The translations under genes were made by a program, and so were the position numbers. Positions 22,764-31,691 of a stretch of DNA of 64,000 nt are shown one piece after another; the stretch's first letter is position 1; the number at the start of each line of letters is the position of its first letter. Under the pieces are notes generated by a model that ran no database searches, was not told where the DNA came from, and was given only the letters and a program-made list of their open reading frames with translations. The stretch covers positions 1-64,000 of the forward strand of contig JBKQSP010000008.1 of NCBI GenBank assembly GCA_052143575.1, written 5' to 3'. This DNA is from JAKACA01 sp052143575 (lineage in GTDB: Bacteria > Actinomycetota > Acidimicrobiia > Acidimicrobiales > Bog-793).

Positions 22764-23858
22764 GTGACACTCCAGGAGACGACGAAGACCGCAGTTGAGA
22801 GCATGGAAGAGGGGGTGTCGCCCCCGCCTCGCAGCGGCTCTCTCAAACCCGTGCTCGACGTCATCCCGAAGTCGGTCTACGAGAACCCCACCTGGAAGGG
22901 CATGTCGTATTTCGCGAGGGATCTCGTCATCTACCTCGGTCTCATCACCGGCCTCATCCTCGTCTCGAACGTCCCAGGGGCCCTCGCACTCGACGCCGCT
23001 GCCGCCGTTCTCGTCTCCGCCCTGTTCATCGTGGGCCACGACGCGGCCCACGGTGCCCTCTTCAAGAGCAAGCGCATGAACTCGCTCGTCGGCCACCTCG
23101 CCATGCTGCCCGGCGGTCACGTCTACGAGGGATGGATCCTCGGGCACAACCGCATCCACCACACCTATACGGTGCGGCAGGGCTTCGACTTCGTCTGGCA
23201 CCCCGTCACGCCCGAAGAGTTTCGTGAGATGTCGGCCGGCGGCCGCCTCCTCCACCGCATCGAATGGTCCTGGCCAGGAGCCGGTCTCTACTACCTGCAC
23301 CGCGTGTGGTGGTCGAAGATGATCGTCGGCAAGCCTCCCCACCGCTGGGCGAGGCTCGTACGCCGGGACCGGTTCGTCGTCCTCGGCTTCGCCCTTGCCA
23401 CCACCGGGTTGCTGAGCTGGCTCGGAGCCGAGACGACGGGGACGGCGGCGGGCACGATCTGGCTCCTCGTCCGCGTGCTCGTGCTGCCGTTCCTGGGTTT
23501 CCAGTACATGATCGGCTCGTTGGTCTACGTGCACCACGTGCATCCGAGCATCCGGTGGTGGAAGCGCTCGGAATGGACCAAGTTCCGGGGGCAGATGGAG
23601 GGCACCACGATCCTGCGGGCTCCCCGTGGCTTCAACCTCTTCCTGCACTGGATCATGGTGCACGTCCCTCACCACGTCGACATGCGCATTCCCATGTACA
23701 ACCTGGAGGCGGCGGCCGCCGCCATCGAGAAGGCCTTCCCCGGCACCGTGCGCGACGACAAGCTGCGCTTCCGCGATTTCGTCGCCAGCTCTCGGCAGTG
23801 CAAGCTCTACGACTTCGACGAGGGCAAGTGGCTCACCTACGCCGAGGCCGGGGTCTGA
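22764..23858 (+). CDS. Membrane fatty acid desaturase
   Basis: A 364-residue di-iron membrane desaturase. The three histidine boxes are HDAAH (residues 92-96), HNRIHH (128-133) and HVPHH (about 308-312), which is the typical spacing. Hydrophobic segments lie at about 53-90, 105-120 and in the middle third. Such enzymes insert a double bond in fatty acyl chains and need electrons from a ferredoxin or cytochrome b5-like donor; none is adjacent. GTG 22764 is probably the first base of the mRNA. The perfect palindrome inside the promoter suggests control by a fatty-acid-responsive TetR regulator, as for other bacterial desaturases. Chain specificity cannot be inferred. Confidence 0.88.
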   Translation: MTLQETTKTAVESMEEGVSPPPRSGSLKPVLDVIPKSVYENPTWKGMSYFARDLVIYLGLITGLILVSNVPGALALDAAAAVLVSALFIVGHDAAHGALFKSKRMNSLVGHLAMLPGGHVYEGWILGHNRIHHTYTVRQGFDFVWHPVTPEEFREMSAGGRLLHRIEWSWPGAGLYYLHRVWWSKMIVGKPPHRWARLVRRDRFVVLGFALATTGLLSWLGAETTGTAAGTIWLLVRVLVLPFLGFQYMIGSLVYVHHVHPSIRWWKRSEWTKFRGQMEGTTILRAPRGFNLFLHWIMVHVPHHVDMRIPMYNLEAAAAAIEKAFPGTVRDDKLRFRDFVASSRQCKLYDFDEGKWLTYAEAGV

Positions 23859-23904
23859 GCCTGCGGCCCCGGAGGCGTCTGTGTGACGCCGGCTCGTGTC
23901 GCCC

Positions 23905-24684
23905 TCAGGACGGGACGGGCACGAAGGTGACGAGAGGATGCCCGTCGACGAGGTCGATCCTCGAGAAGGCGCTCCCGATCCGGCCGACGTAGTCGTCCTC
24001 CTCGAGGGGGTCGGAGCGGTACGAGAGAGCGGGTGACACCCAGACGGGAACCGAACCGAGCATGCCGGCGCTGGCATGGTGGTTGTGCCCTGCCACGACG
24101 AGGCAGACGTCGGAGCCGTCGACGACCTCAGCCAACTCCTCCGGCCGAGCGAGCGCCATGCCGGCCATGGAGCGGATGGGGGAGCCGATGGGCGGGTGGT
24201 GGAGGGCGAGGACCGTGCCGTCACCGGCGGGGATGTCGAGCTCGTCGCTCAGCCACTGTAGCTGCGCCGGGTTGAGCGCTCCTGCGTCGCTGCCGGGGAT
24301 GACGCTGTCGAGTGAGATGAGGCGGAGGCCGCCGAACCAATGCACCTGATCGATGGGGTCGGAGCCGCTGCCCGCCGGCGAGCCCTCCGCGAGCAGCTGG
24401 CTCCGGACGGCGCCACGATCGTCATGATTGCCCGGGATGCTGATGACGGGAGCCTCGGTGACGGCTCTCAGCCGCTCGATGCGCTCGCGCAGCAGACCGT
24501 AGGCGACCGGGTCGCCGGCATCGGCGAGGTCGCCGCTGAGCACGGTGCCCTCGGGGCGGCTCGACGACTCGGCGATGAGGTCGATGGCGCGATCGAGGTT
24601 CTCGAGCGGATCGGCCCCCGACGGCAGCCGGCCGCGGGCGAGCAGATGGAGATCGGAGAACTGGAAGAGGAGATGACGGCCCAC
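23905..24684 (-). CDS. Class III cyclic-nucleotide-phosphodiesterase-like metallophosphoesterase
   Basis: A 259-residue calcineurin-fold phosphoesterase. All five metal-binding blocks are visible from the N-terminus: DLH (D11, H13), GDLAD, GNHDD, a His pair in LALHHPP, and GHNHH. The order and spacing match the class III cyclic-nucleotide phosphodiesterase group (CpdA/Rv0805-like), which hydrolyse cAMP or related diesters. GTG 24684 is chosen because the fold begins directly after it (GRHLLFQFSDLH); the frame extends to 24789 without similarity. No membrane segment is present. It is transcribed towards the convergent desaturase gene and is followed by a 46-bp gap. Confidence 0.8.
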   Translation of the reverse strand: MGRHLLFQFSDLHLLARGRLPSGADPLENLDRAIDLIAESSSRPEGTVLSGDLADAGDPVAYGLLRERIERLRAVTEAPVISIPGNHDDRGAVRSQLLAEGSPAGSGSDPIDQVHWFGGLRLISLDSVIPGSDAGALNPAQLQWLSDELDIPAGDGTVLALHHPPIGSPIRSMAGMALARPEELAEVVDGSDVCLVVAGHNHHASAGMLGSVPVWVSPALSYRSDPLEEDDYVGRIGSAFSRIDLVDGHPLVTFVPVPS

Positions 24685-24904
24685 GGCGCCTGGCAGTGTG
24701 TCGCATCGGTCTCCTGGGGGCAAGCTCCCCGGTAGGCTCCGGCAGCCGCCTGCCGCTTCCCTCGAGACGGTCCGACGCCCCGGCGTCACTCACCACAACT
24801 CCAGAGATGGTTCTCAGACGTCTCCCAGACTTGCAGGTCATGCTGGGAACCAGCGAACAGGCAGCCAGCGAAGCAGTGAACGGCAACAGGAGTGAGAGGG
24901 TCCC

Positions 24905-26749
24905 ATGGACGAGAACGAGCGCCCCGAGATGGAACCGCCCGGGACCGAGCGCCCCGAGACCGAGCGGCTGGAGACGGAGCGCCCCGAGACGGAGACCGGT
25001 GGCGCCCTGGCTCAGTCTGCTGAGGCTGCCCCGGCCGCACCTGCCGTCGGTGAGCCATCGAGGCCGGACACGAGCGCTCTGACGGGAGCCTGGGTTCCGC
25101 GCCAACCTCAGAGTGGCTGGAACCCCTACGGCGCCGCCGAGGTGCCGACACCGCCTCCGGCGCCTCCAGCGCCTCCATGGAGCTCGGGCCTGCCGACTCC
25201 GCCCGCCGGAACGGCCGCCTGGGAATCGACCGTGCCCATGCCGCCCGCCGGTGTGCCCGCCTGGGAATCGACCGTGCCGACGCCGCCGGCCGGTGTGCCC
25301 GCCTGGGAATCGACCGTGCCGACGCCGCCCGCCGGAACGCCGGCTTGGCAAAGCTGGCAGTCGACGACGCCGACACCTCCCGTGCCGCCGCCTCCGCCCG
25401 GTTGGGGGTGGCCGGAGCAACAGCCCCCCAGTTGGGTGCCGATGCAGCCACCGGCCGGCGGTCAACCGCCGGCGGGCGCCCCGTTCCCACAGGCGGGTTG
25501 GCCGCAGGTCGCCGCCGGGTCGTCCGGGATCGGCCAACCTCCGACGGGCGAGGGGGACGCCCCCGAGAGCGGTGAGCCCGGCAACCCTCACGGCCTGCGC
25601 CGTATCGTGCTCGTCGGACTGGGCGCCGTGCTGCTCCTCGGCGCCGTCGCCGGCGGTGTCTACATCGGGCGATCCTCCAACCGCACGCCGAGCCAGACGA
25701 CGGCGAGCGAGACGATCCCGTCGCCCTCGAAGTCGAGCAACCCGGGCACTAACGCCAAGATCAACGTCGCAGCCATCGCCGCCAAGGTCGACCCCGCCGT
25801 CGTCGACATCACCTCGATCCTCGGTGCCAGCGGCACCGGCGACGAGGCCGCAGGCACGGGCATGATCCTCACGCCGAACGGCGAGGTGCTCACGAACAAT
25901 CACGTCATCGCGGACGGCACGTCCATCACCGCCCAGATCGACGGCGCCGGCAAGACCTACCAGGTTCTCGTGCTCGGTACCGATCCGACCCAAGACGTCG
26001 CTCTCGTGCAGCTGGTTGGTGCCTCCGGCCTGCCAACCGTCACCATCGGCAACTCGGCTCAGCTGCAGGTCGGTGATCCCGTCGTGGCCATCGGGAACGC
26101 CCTCGACCTGAAGGGACCCGAGACGGTGACGCAGGGCATCGTCTCTGCGCTCGATCGGTCCATCTCGGCGAGCGACGCCGGGACCGGGGCCACCGAGAAC
26201 CTCAACGGGCTCATCCAGACCGATGCCCCCATCAACCCCGGCAACTCGGGCGGCCCGCTCGTGAACGCCAGCGGTCAGGTCATCGGCATGGACACGGCGG
26301 CCGCCAGCGGCAGTTCGACGCAGTCGGCGACCGACGTCGGCTTTGCCATCCCGGTCAACCAGGCAGTCGCCGTTGCCCAGCAGATCCAGCAGGGCAAGGC
26401 GAGCTCCACGGTCATCATCAACAACAAGGGCTTCATCGGCGTGCAGGTGATCTCCATCTCGGAGGCCGAGAGCCAGGACAACGGTTTCTACGGGCAGTTC
26501 CCGACGCCCGGGACGAACTCGGGCGCTTACGTGGCGGGCGTCCTGCAGGGCACGCCCGCCGTGCAGGCCGGGTTGCAGGTCGGTGATGTCATCACCGCCG
26601 TCAACGGCAGCACCGTCTCGAGTCCGCAGGCCCTCGGAACCGTGCTGTCGAACGACAAGCCGGGGCAGGCCGTCAGCGTGACGTGGGTCGAGCCCTCAGG
26701 CGCTCACCACACGGCATCCATCACGCTCGTCGCCCGCCCGGTCGCTTGA
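24905..26749 (+). CDS. HtrA/DegP-type serine protease with long Pro-rich cytoplasmic tail
   Basis: A 614-residue membrane-anchored protease. Residues 1-230 are a disordered Glu/Pro-rich cytoplasmic region, with ETERPETER repeats and four 14-residue WESTVPTPPAGVPA-type repeats at 92-147. One membrane helix follows (about 233-255). The trypsin-like domain has H333 (TNNHVIADG), D364 (TQDVALVQL) and S448 (NPGNSGGPLV). A PDZ domain occupies about 505-610 (GAYVAGVLQGTPAVQAGLQVGDVITAVNG). Active sites lie outside the cell, where HtrA proteases remove damaged envelope proteins. GAGAGGG four bases before ATG 24905 supports the start. The gene stands alone and is typical of actinobacterial HtrA apart from the length of the tail. 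Confidence 0.9.
   Translation: MDENERPEMEPPGTERPETERLETERPETETGGALAQSAEAAPAAPAVGEPSRPDTSALTGAWVPRQPQSGWNPYGAAEVPTPPPAPPAPPWSSGLPTPPAGTAAWESTVPMPPAGVPAWESTVPTPPAGVPAWESTVPTPPAGTPAWQSWQSTTPTPPVPPPPPGWGWPEQQPPSWVPMQPPAGGQPPAGAPFPQAGWPQVAAGSSGIGQPPTGEGDAPESGEPGNPHGLRRIVLVGLGAVLLLGAVAGGVYIGRSSNRTPSQTTASETIPSPSKSSNPGTNAKINVAAIAAKVDPAVVDITSILGASGTGDEAAGTGMILTPNGEVLTNNHVIADGTSITAQIDGAGKTYQVLVLGTDPTQDVALVQLVGASGLPTVTIGNSAQLQVGDPVVAIGNALDLKGPETVTQGIVSALDRSISASDAGTGATENLNGLIQTDAPINPGNSGGPLVNASGQVIGMDTAAASGSSTQSATDVGFAIPVNQAVAVAQQIQQGKASSTVIINNKGFIGVQVISISEAESQDNGFYGQFPTPGTNSGAYVAGVLQGTPAVQAGLQVGDVITAVNGSTVSSPQALGTVLSNDKPGQAVSVTWVEPSGAHHTASITLVARPVA
25178..25345 (+). repeat. 42-bp coding tandem repeat, four units
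   Basis: Units begin at 25178 (degenerate), 25220, 25262 and 25304 and encode the 14-residue WEST-VP-PPAG-PA repeat of the HtrA tail. Units two to four are nearly identical at DNA level, so copy number probably varies between strains. Confidence 0.85.
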
Positions 26750-26829
26750 GTTCTCATGCCGCTCGGGTCTTCGCCGTGGCGCCCTCCCGCCTCTTGACCG
26801 GCACGGCCTTGGCCGCAGCGGCATCGACT

Positions 26830-27024
26830 TCAACGGGCGAACAGGTGCCAGCCGAGCCACATCCAGGCGAGGACGAGCGCCGCCCGTCCGATCGCGACCG
26901 ACCGCAGCCGCTGCAGCGCCCTGTCGAGGGGCACAAGTTCTCCCAAACGGCGGCGCCCGAGGATCTCGAGAGCGACGCCCGCCACGAGCAGGATTGCCCA
27001 GAGGAGGAGCGTCACCGCTCTCAC
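26830..27024 (-). CDS. Small membrane protein
   Basis: A 64-residue protein from a GTG that overlaps the stop of the upstream gene (GTGA). It has a hydrophobic N-terminal helix (VTLLLWAILLVAGVALEIL), a basic middle (GRRRLGELVPLDRALQRLRS) and a second short hydrophobic stretch (ALVLAWMWLGWHLF). The overlap implies translational coupling, so the two proteins probably work as a membrane pair. I do not recognise the family. Confidence 0.6.
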   Translation of the reverse strand: MRAVTLLLWAILLVAGVALEILGRRRLGELVPLDRALQRLRSVAIGRAALVLAWMWLGWHLFAR

Positions 27025-27434
27025 GCCGACCCCCACAGCCAGTACCCGGCGCCGAGCCAGGCGGCGAACAGGACGGCCCGCAGCACCTCGTGGCCCGTGA
27101 GGATGGAGAGCAACGAGCTGATCGTCGGGTGGCGGCTGCGGGGGGCGGTGTAGAAGTTGAGTAGCTCGAAGGCCACGATCGCAGCCGCCCATGCCGCCCA
27201 TGCGGCGCCGCCGGCCGTGGGCAGAGCGATGGCCCCGGCCGGGGGTGACTCGGCAGCCCGGCGACGCTGCCGCAGCAGCACGACGAGCCCGCAGGCGATG
27301 GTCCCGACAAGACCGAGCGCCGTGGTGATGTCCGCTCGCCACGTGAACGGCTGGCCCGTCGCCGCCACGACCGAATCCGCCGCCGCCGCCCCGATGACCG
27401 CGACGGCCGGCCAGCTCGGAATGCGAAGCGACAT
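27021..27434 (-). CDS. Conserved membrane protein
   Basis: A 137-residue protein with about four hydrophobic helices (WPAVAVIGAAAADSVVA, ITTALGLVGTIACGLVVLL, AAWAAWAAAIVAFELLNFY, EVLRAVLFAAWLGAGYWLW). A conserved-looking ELLNFYTAPRSRHPTISSLL lies between helices 3 and 4. It is probably an actinobacterial hypothetical membrane protein; the function is unknown to me. TAGGCT lies six bases before the ATG, suggesting a leaderless mRNA. It overlaps the 64-residue membrane protein downstream and diverges from the DUF929 gene. Confidence 0.65.
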   Translation of the reverse strand: MSLRIPSWPAVAVIGAAAADSVVAATGQPFTWRADITTALGLVGTIACGLVVLLRQRRRAAESPPAGAIALPTAGGAAWAAWAAAIVAFELLNFYTAPRSRHPTISSLLSILTGHEVLRAVLFAAWLGAGYWLWGSA

Positions 27435-27584
27435 GCCAGGAGCCTACGGACTCGCCGCCGGCGAGCCCATGGCGCGACGTGCCCTCGCGACGATGGCCCT
27501 GTAACCTCGGGGCGCGCAATCTGGCGACCGAAGGCCTTCGATCGACGAGGCCGTTCGCAACACCACGAAGGGAACCTCACCGAC

Positions 27585-28772
27585 ATGGCGAACAGCGGGA
27601 GCCCCCGCAAGCGCGGCAGTGGCAACAGGCGGCCGCCCGGTTCGGGCAATCGCTCGGCGGCAACACGGCGCTCTGGCGCGCCGGCGTCTGCGAAGCCGAC
27701 ACAAGGCGCCCCCGAGCCGGAGGGCTCAGACAAGCCGACGGCCGATGAGCGTGCCCGCGAGCGCCTGAGCCAGCCGCGGGCAACAGGCGGCGGCAAGCGT
27801 CCTCCGCCCCGCGGCGGGTCGCGGCCCGGCGGCGGCATCGACCCTCGTAGGCGCCGTCCGCAGAATCACAGCACCGGGCGGACCGCCGGCATCTTCGGTG
27901 GCGCCTTCGTGGCGCTGGCCATCGTCGTCATTCTCCTCATCTCGCTGCTCGGCGGCGGGAAGAGCGGGGTGGCGACCGGCAATCCGATCGCCGCCCAACC
28001 GGCCCCGGCATCACTGGTGAGCGCCCTCGCCAAGGTCTCGAGCTCGACCTCGCAGCTCTCCGCCGCCGGGCTCGGCGGAAGTCTCGTGACGGTGAAGGGC
28101 GTCTTCACGCCGACTCCGAAGGCGAAGGCGATCACCCAGGGCGGCAAGCCCGTCCTCGTCTACATCGGTGCCGAGTACTGCCCGTACTGCGCCGCCTCCC
28201 GCTGGGCGCTCATCATCGCCCTCAACCGCTTCGGCAGCTTCACGGGCCTCGAGACGGTCGCCTCCTCCCCCTACGACACCTGGGCCAACACGCGGACCTT
28301 CAGCTTCGCGAAGGCGACCTACACGAGCCCCTACCTCGTCTTCGAGCCGACCGAGTACACCTCGAACGCCTGTGCCGTCGCCATCTCCGCCAACAGCTGT
28401 CCGAACGACCAGTACAAGACCCTCCAGCCGCTCAGCACGCTTGACAAGTCGTTGCTGACGACGTACGAGAACAGCAGCCTCTCGATCCCGTTCTTCGCCT
28501 GGGGCGGCAAGTACATCTCGGCTGGAGCCCTCTACCTGCCCACCGTCATCAACCTCGGCAACAGCCAGACGGCCCTCGGCTGGCACCCGATGTCGTGGGA
28601 CGAGATCCTCCAGAACATCAACTCGTCGCCCCTCACCTCGGCCGGGCAAGCCATTCTCGGGACGGCCAACGTCTACACGGGCGCCATCTGTGACATGACG
28701 AACAACCAGCCCGGCTCGGTGTGCGACACCCCCATGGTCAAGCAGGCTCAGACGGAGCTCGCCGCCGCATGA
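27585..28772 (+). CDS. DUF929-type membrane-anchored thioredoxin-like protein
   Basis: A 395-residue protein. The first 100 residues are basic and disordered, followed by one membrane helix (IFGGAFVALAIVVILLISLL). The rest lies outside the cell and matches DUF929: a thioredoxin-like strand and CxxC in LVYIGAEYCPYCAASRWAL, then conserved VFEPTEYTSNACAVAISANSCPNDQYKTL and DEILQNINSS. The CPYC pair is the expected redox site. It overlaps the VKOR gene by four bases (ATGA), so the two should act together: VKOR re-oxidises the thioredoxin-like partner and passes electrons to quinone, making disulfides in exported proteins. Confidence 0.8.
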   Translation: MANSGSPRKRGSGNRRPPGSGNRSAATRRSGAPASAKPTQGAPEPEGSDKPTADERARERLSQPRATGGGKRPPPRGGSRPGGGIDPRRRRPQNHSTGRTAGIFGGAFVALAIVVILLISLLGGGKSGVATGNPIAAQPAPASLVSALAKVSSSTSQLSAAGLGGSLVTVKGVFTPTPKAKAITQGGKPVLVYIGAEYCPYCAASRWALIIALNRFGSFTGLETVASSPYDTWANTRTFSFAKATYTSPYLVFEPTEYTSNACAVAISANSCPNDQYKTLQPLSTLDKSLLTTYENSSLSIPFFAWGGKYISAGALYLPTVINLGNSQTALGWHPMSWDEILQNINSSPLTSAGQAILGTANVYTGAICDMTNNQPGSVCDTPMVKQAQTELAAA

Positions 28773-29269
28773 GCCGGTGGCGGCCGATCACGGCCACGAT
28801 CGTGTCGGTGCTCGGCTTGGCCGTCGCCGTCTACCTGACCTACAGCCACTACACGGCCGGTTCGAAAGGCGTCAACGTCTGCCCGCTCGGCGGCAACGGC
28901 AGCGGCGCCATCGACTGCGGCGCCGTCCTCACGAGCGGCTGGTCGACCATCCTCGGCTTGCCCGTCGCGCTCTACGGCGCCGTCTTTTTCGTCTTCATGA
29001 TCGCCATCAACGTCCCGGCGATGTGGCGTTCCGAGTCGTTGCTCGTCGCACGCCTCCGCTTGGCCGCCGTCTGCGTCGGCATGGTGAGCGTCGTCTACCT
29101 CGTCGGCGTGGAGCTGCTCGCCGTGCACAAGATCTGCATCTGGTGCACGAGCGTCCATATCCTGCAGTTCGTGCTGTTCATGCTCGTGATCACGGGTTGG
29201 AACGACACCGGCTGGGCGGCGGCGCAGTGGGACGAGGCCGACGAGGATCTCCAGCTCGCTTCGGGCTGA
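28769..29269 (+). CDS. VKOR-family disulfide-forming membrane protein
   Basis: A 166-residue protein with about four membrane helices. The VKOR features are the loop Cys pair (VNVCPLGGNGSGAIDC), a Ser/Thr-rich W-containing segment (SGWSTILGLPVALYGAVFF), and the active-site CxxC in KICIWCTSVHILQF. VKOR passes electrons from partner thiols to (mena)quinone; this role fits MenJ and complex I genes elsewhere in the window. Start ATG 28769 overlaps the DUF929 stop. The C-terminal DEADEDLQLASG is acidic and cytoplasmic. Confidence 0.88.
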   Translation: MSRWRPITATIVSVLGLAVAVYLTYSHYTAGSKGVNVCPLGGNGSGAIDCGAVLTSGWSTILGLPVALYGAVFFVFMIAINVPAMWRSESLLVARLRLAAVCVGMVSVVYLVGVELLAVHKICIWCTSVHILQFVLFMLVITGWNDTGWAAAQWDEADEDLQLASG

Positions 29270-29322
29270 TCATCGCAACGGTGGCGCCGTCGGTCCGGGA
29301 GCGGCCGGCAGCGAGCGCCCCC

Positions 29323-30423
29323 TCAGCCGGCAGACAGCGCGCTCGCAGCCGCCACGCGGGCCTCGGCCATGCGGTCGGCGATCACGCTGAGCGGCTGGCC
29401 GGATCGGCGTGCCTCCTCGAAGAGACGGCCGACCGTGTCGAAGATGCGCCCGACGTGGGCTCGTGCCGCCTCGGTGTCGTAGCCACCGGCTTCGTAGGCG
29501 ATGTTGATGATGCCGCCGGCGTTCGCCACGTAGTCGGGCACGTAGGTGATGCCGCGTTCCTGCAGGGCCACCTCGATTGCGGCGCTCTCCAGCTGGTTGT
29601 TGGCAGCCCCGCAGACGGCTTCACAGGCGAGCTCGGGCACGGTCCGCTCGTTGAGGGCGCTCCCGAGGGCACAGGGGGCGTAGAGGTCGCACGTCACGCC
29701 GTGAACGGCCTCCGGCGCGACGACGTCGGCCCCGAGGCTGGCGGCGGCGGCGAGCGCCGCAGGGGACACGTCGGCGATCGTGAGGCGGGCACCCCGTTCC
29801 GCGCACAGCTGGGCGAGGGTGAGCCCGACCTTGCCGACGCCGCTGATGGCGATGTGGCGGCCGTCCAAGCGAGCTGAGCCCCAGAGAGCCTGCGCCGTCG
29901 CCTCGATCGCCCGCACGACGCCGAAGGCCGTGATCGGGCTCGGGTCGCCCGACCCGCCGAGGGACGCCGATCGCCCCCGTACGAACGGTGTTAGCTCGCC
30001 GATGAGATCCATGTCGGCGAGCGAGGTGCCGACGTCCTCTGCGGTGAGGTAGCGGCCGCCGAAGGTGTCGACGAAACGGCCGTAGTCGGCCATCAACGCA
30101 TCGCTCCTCGCCGTCGCCGGCTCGCCGATGATGACGCCCTTGCCCCCTCCCATATCGAGCCCGGCGACGGCCGCCTTGTAGGTCATCGCCTTCGACAGGC
30201 GCAGAACGTCGGTGAGCGCCTCGTCGATCGATCCGTAGGCGTGAAAGCGGGTGCCTCCGAGCGAGGGCCCGAGTGCCGTCGAGTGGATGGCCACGATCGC
30301 CCGCAGCCCGGAGCGAGGGCGCCATACCGCCCGCACTTCCTCGTGCTCGGCCCCGAGGGCACGGACGGACGCCTCGTCAAGGGTGGGCGCCGAAGCCTCC
30401 GACGTGCCGCTGGGCTCCGTCAC
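29323..30423 (-). CDS. Glu/Leu/Phe/Val dehydrogenase family (leucine dehydrogenase-like)
   Basis: A 366-residue amino-acid dehydrogenase. Catalytic Lys residues are visible in MTYKAAVAGLDMGGGKGVIIGEP (K83, K95), and the Rossmann fold in HIAISGVGKVGLTLAQLCAERGARLTIADVS (about 188-215). The ending PDYVANAGGIINIAYE is typical of leucine/phenylalanine dehydrogenases. It should oxidatively deaminate a branched-chain or aromatic amino acid with NAD+. GTG 30423 is chosen: GAGAGGAG lies six bases upstream. The gene stands downstream of the GH43 lipoprotein gene on the same strand with an 11-base gap. Exact substrate specificity is not deducible. Confidence 0.85.
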   Translation of the reverse strand: MTEPSGTSEASAPTLDEASVRALGAEHEEVRAVWRPRSGLRAIVAIHSTALGPSLGGTRFHAYGSIDEALTDVLRLSKAMTYKAAVAGLDMGGGKGVIIGEPATARSDALMADYGRFVDTFGGRYLTAEDVGTSLADMDLIGELTPFVRGRSASLGGSGDPSPITAFGVVRAIEATAQALWGSARLDGRHIAISGVGKVGLTLAQLCAERGARLTIADVSPAALAAAASLGADVVAPEAVHGVTCDLYAPCALGSALNERTVPELACEAVCGAANNQLESAAIEVALQERGITYVPDYVANAGGIINIAYEAGGYDTEAARAHVGRIFDTVGRLFEEARRSGQPLSVIADRMAEARVAAASALSAG

Positions 30424-30434
30424 GGGCGCTCCTC

Positions 30435-31613
30435 TCAGCGCTTGGCAGAGGAGGCGGCCGCCACGTACGGGCTGGCGGAAAAGGCGACGGGGGCGAAAGC
30501 GAGCGGCCGGTTCGACGACCCTTGCCAGCCGAAGTACCAGGGCGAATACAGCATCCACCACTGCCCGTTGCTGTCCTCGAAGAGGGATTCCTCACCGGGA
30601 CCTTGACCCTGGCTGTTCGAACCGACGAACGGCCCCTTCGTCGTGCGGTCCGTGCAGGGGCCGATCGGGCCGGTACAGGCTGCGTAGCCGACGCCGTAGC
30701 TGGGGTTGTTGAACCACGAGCCGGAGTAGAAGAGCCAGAATTTCCCCCGCACCTCCACCATGTCGGGAGCCTCGACGATCTTCTCCTGCCAGCGCTCGTC
30801 GGAGGTGAGGAGGAGATGGGCCGGACCGGCGAGGGCGAGCCCGTTCGCTGACAGCTGCTGGGCAAAGAGGTGGCTGACGCTGTAGGGCGCCGGGGCGGCG
30901 GCGTTGTCGTCCGACTTCCAGTCGAGGTAGAGCTTCCCGTCGGCGGCGAGGAAGGTGCGCGGGTCGATGGCTCCGTGGGAGGCGAAGTCACAGATGAGCG
31001 GTGACGACTGTCCCACGAAGGGGCCGCCCGGCGTCCGCGAGGTGGCGACGCCGATGCACTGGGCGTAGTGCGAGAAACCCGTGCCCTGCTGGTCGTAGTA
31101 GAGCGATGGTTGTGCCATCGAGTCGTAGTACATGACGTACTGGCCGTCGATGTAGCGAACGTCGGGCGCCCAGTCGAAGCCGTTCGTGGCCCACGAGGGC
31201 ACAGACGTCATGGCGGAATGCGTCGCCGGCCAGTGACCGAACGTCGTGGCGAACGCCGTCGGGATGATCTGGCCGTAGAGGCCCGTCTGGCTCGTGTAGA
31301 GCTCGTATCCTCCGGGCACCTTCAGCACGAACGGGTCGGGCAGGTTCTCGCTGGGGGAGGCGATCGTGGCAGGGTCGGCGAGGTCGCCCGCCGCTGGCGG
31401 GGTCGTCGTCGGAGGCAGCGAGGTCGTCGTCGACGGGCCCGAAGCGACGCTCGACCTCGAGGTCGAACTGCTCGATTGACTCGTCGTTCCGGCACCGGCG
31501 GAGGCGCACCCGGCCAAGGCGAGGGCTGCGGCTGCCGCCCCTGCAAGGCCACGAAGATGCCGTCGCCACCGAGCTGGTCGGCGACGGCGGGGAGGTGAGG
31601 GGAGAGTGTTCAC
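30435..31613 (-). CDS. GH43-family glycoside hydrolase lipoprotein
   Basis: A 392-residue lipoprotein with lipobox LAGC (Cys 36) after a basic N-terminus, then a Ser/Thr/Pro linker to about residue 85. The five-bladed GH43 propeller follows. Its candidate catalytic residues are D93 (NLPDPFVL), D217 (GAIDPRTFL, the pKa-modulating Asp) and E281 (IVEAPDMVE, the acid). Relatives are arabinanases and beta-xylosidases, so it probably trims plant-type arabinan or xylan at the cell surface. The start is conventional; a longer frame is not available. It lies just upstream of the dehydrogenase gene but the functions are unrelated. Confidence 0.8.
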   Translation of the reverse strand: MNTLPSPPRRRRPARWRRHLRGLAGAAAAALALAGCASAGAGTTSQSSSSTSRSSVASGPSTTTSLPPTTTPPAAGDLADPATIASPSENLPDPFVLKVPGGYELYTSQTGLYGQIIPTAFATTFGHWPATHSAMTSVPSWATNGFDWAPDVRYIDGQYVMYYDSMAQPSLYYDQQGTGFSHYAQCIGVATSRTPGGPFVGQSSPLICDFASHGAIDPRTFLAADGKLYLDWKSDDNAAAPAPYSVSHLFAQQLSANGLALAGPAHLLLTSDERWQEKIVEAPDMVEVRGKFWLFYSGSWFNNPSYGVGYAACTGPIGPCTDRTTKGPFVGSNSQGQGPGEESLFEDSNGQWWMLYSPWYFGWQGSSNRPLAFAPVAFSASPYVAAASSAKR

Positions 31614-31691
31614 GACGGGTGAGAAGTTAGCGAGGTTTACCGCCTGCGTGGGGGAGCCCGGCGGCCTCCCGCCAGGCTACCCTCAGCCGTC

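Noticed and set aside
22737..24224. 495-codon minus-strand frame over the desaturase gene
   Set aside because: Composition is Arg/Gly/Glu-rich without motifs; the plus strand encodes all three histidine boxes.
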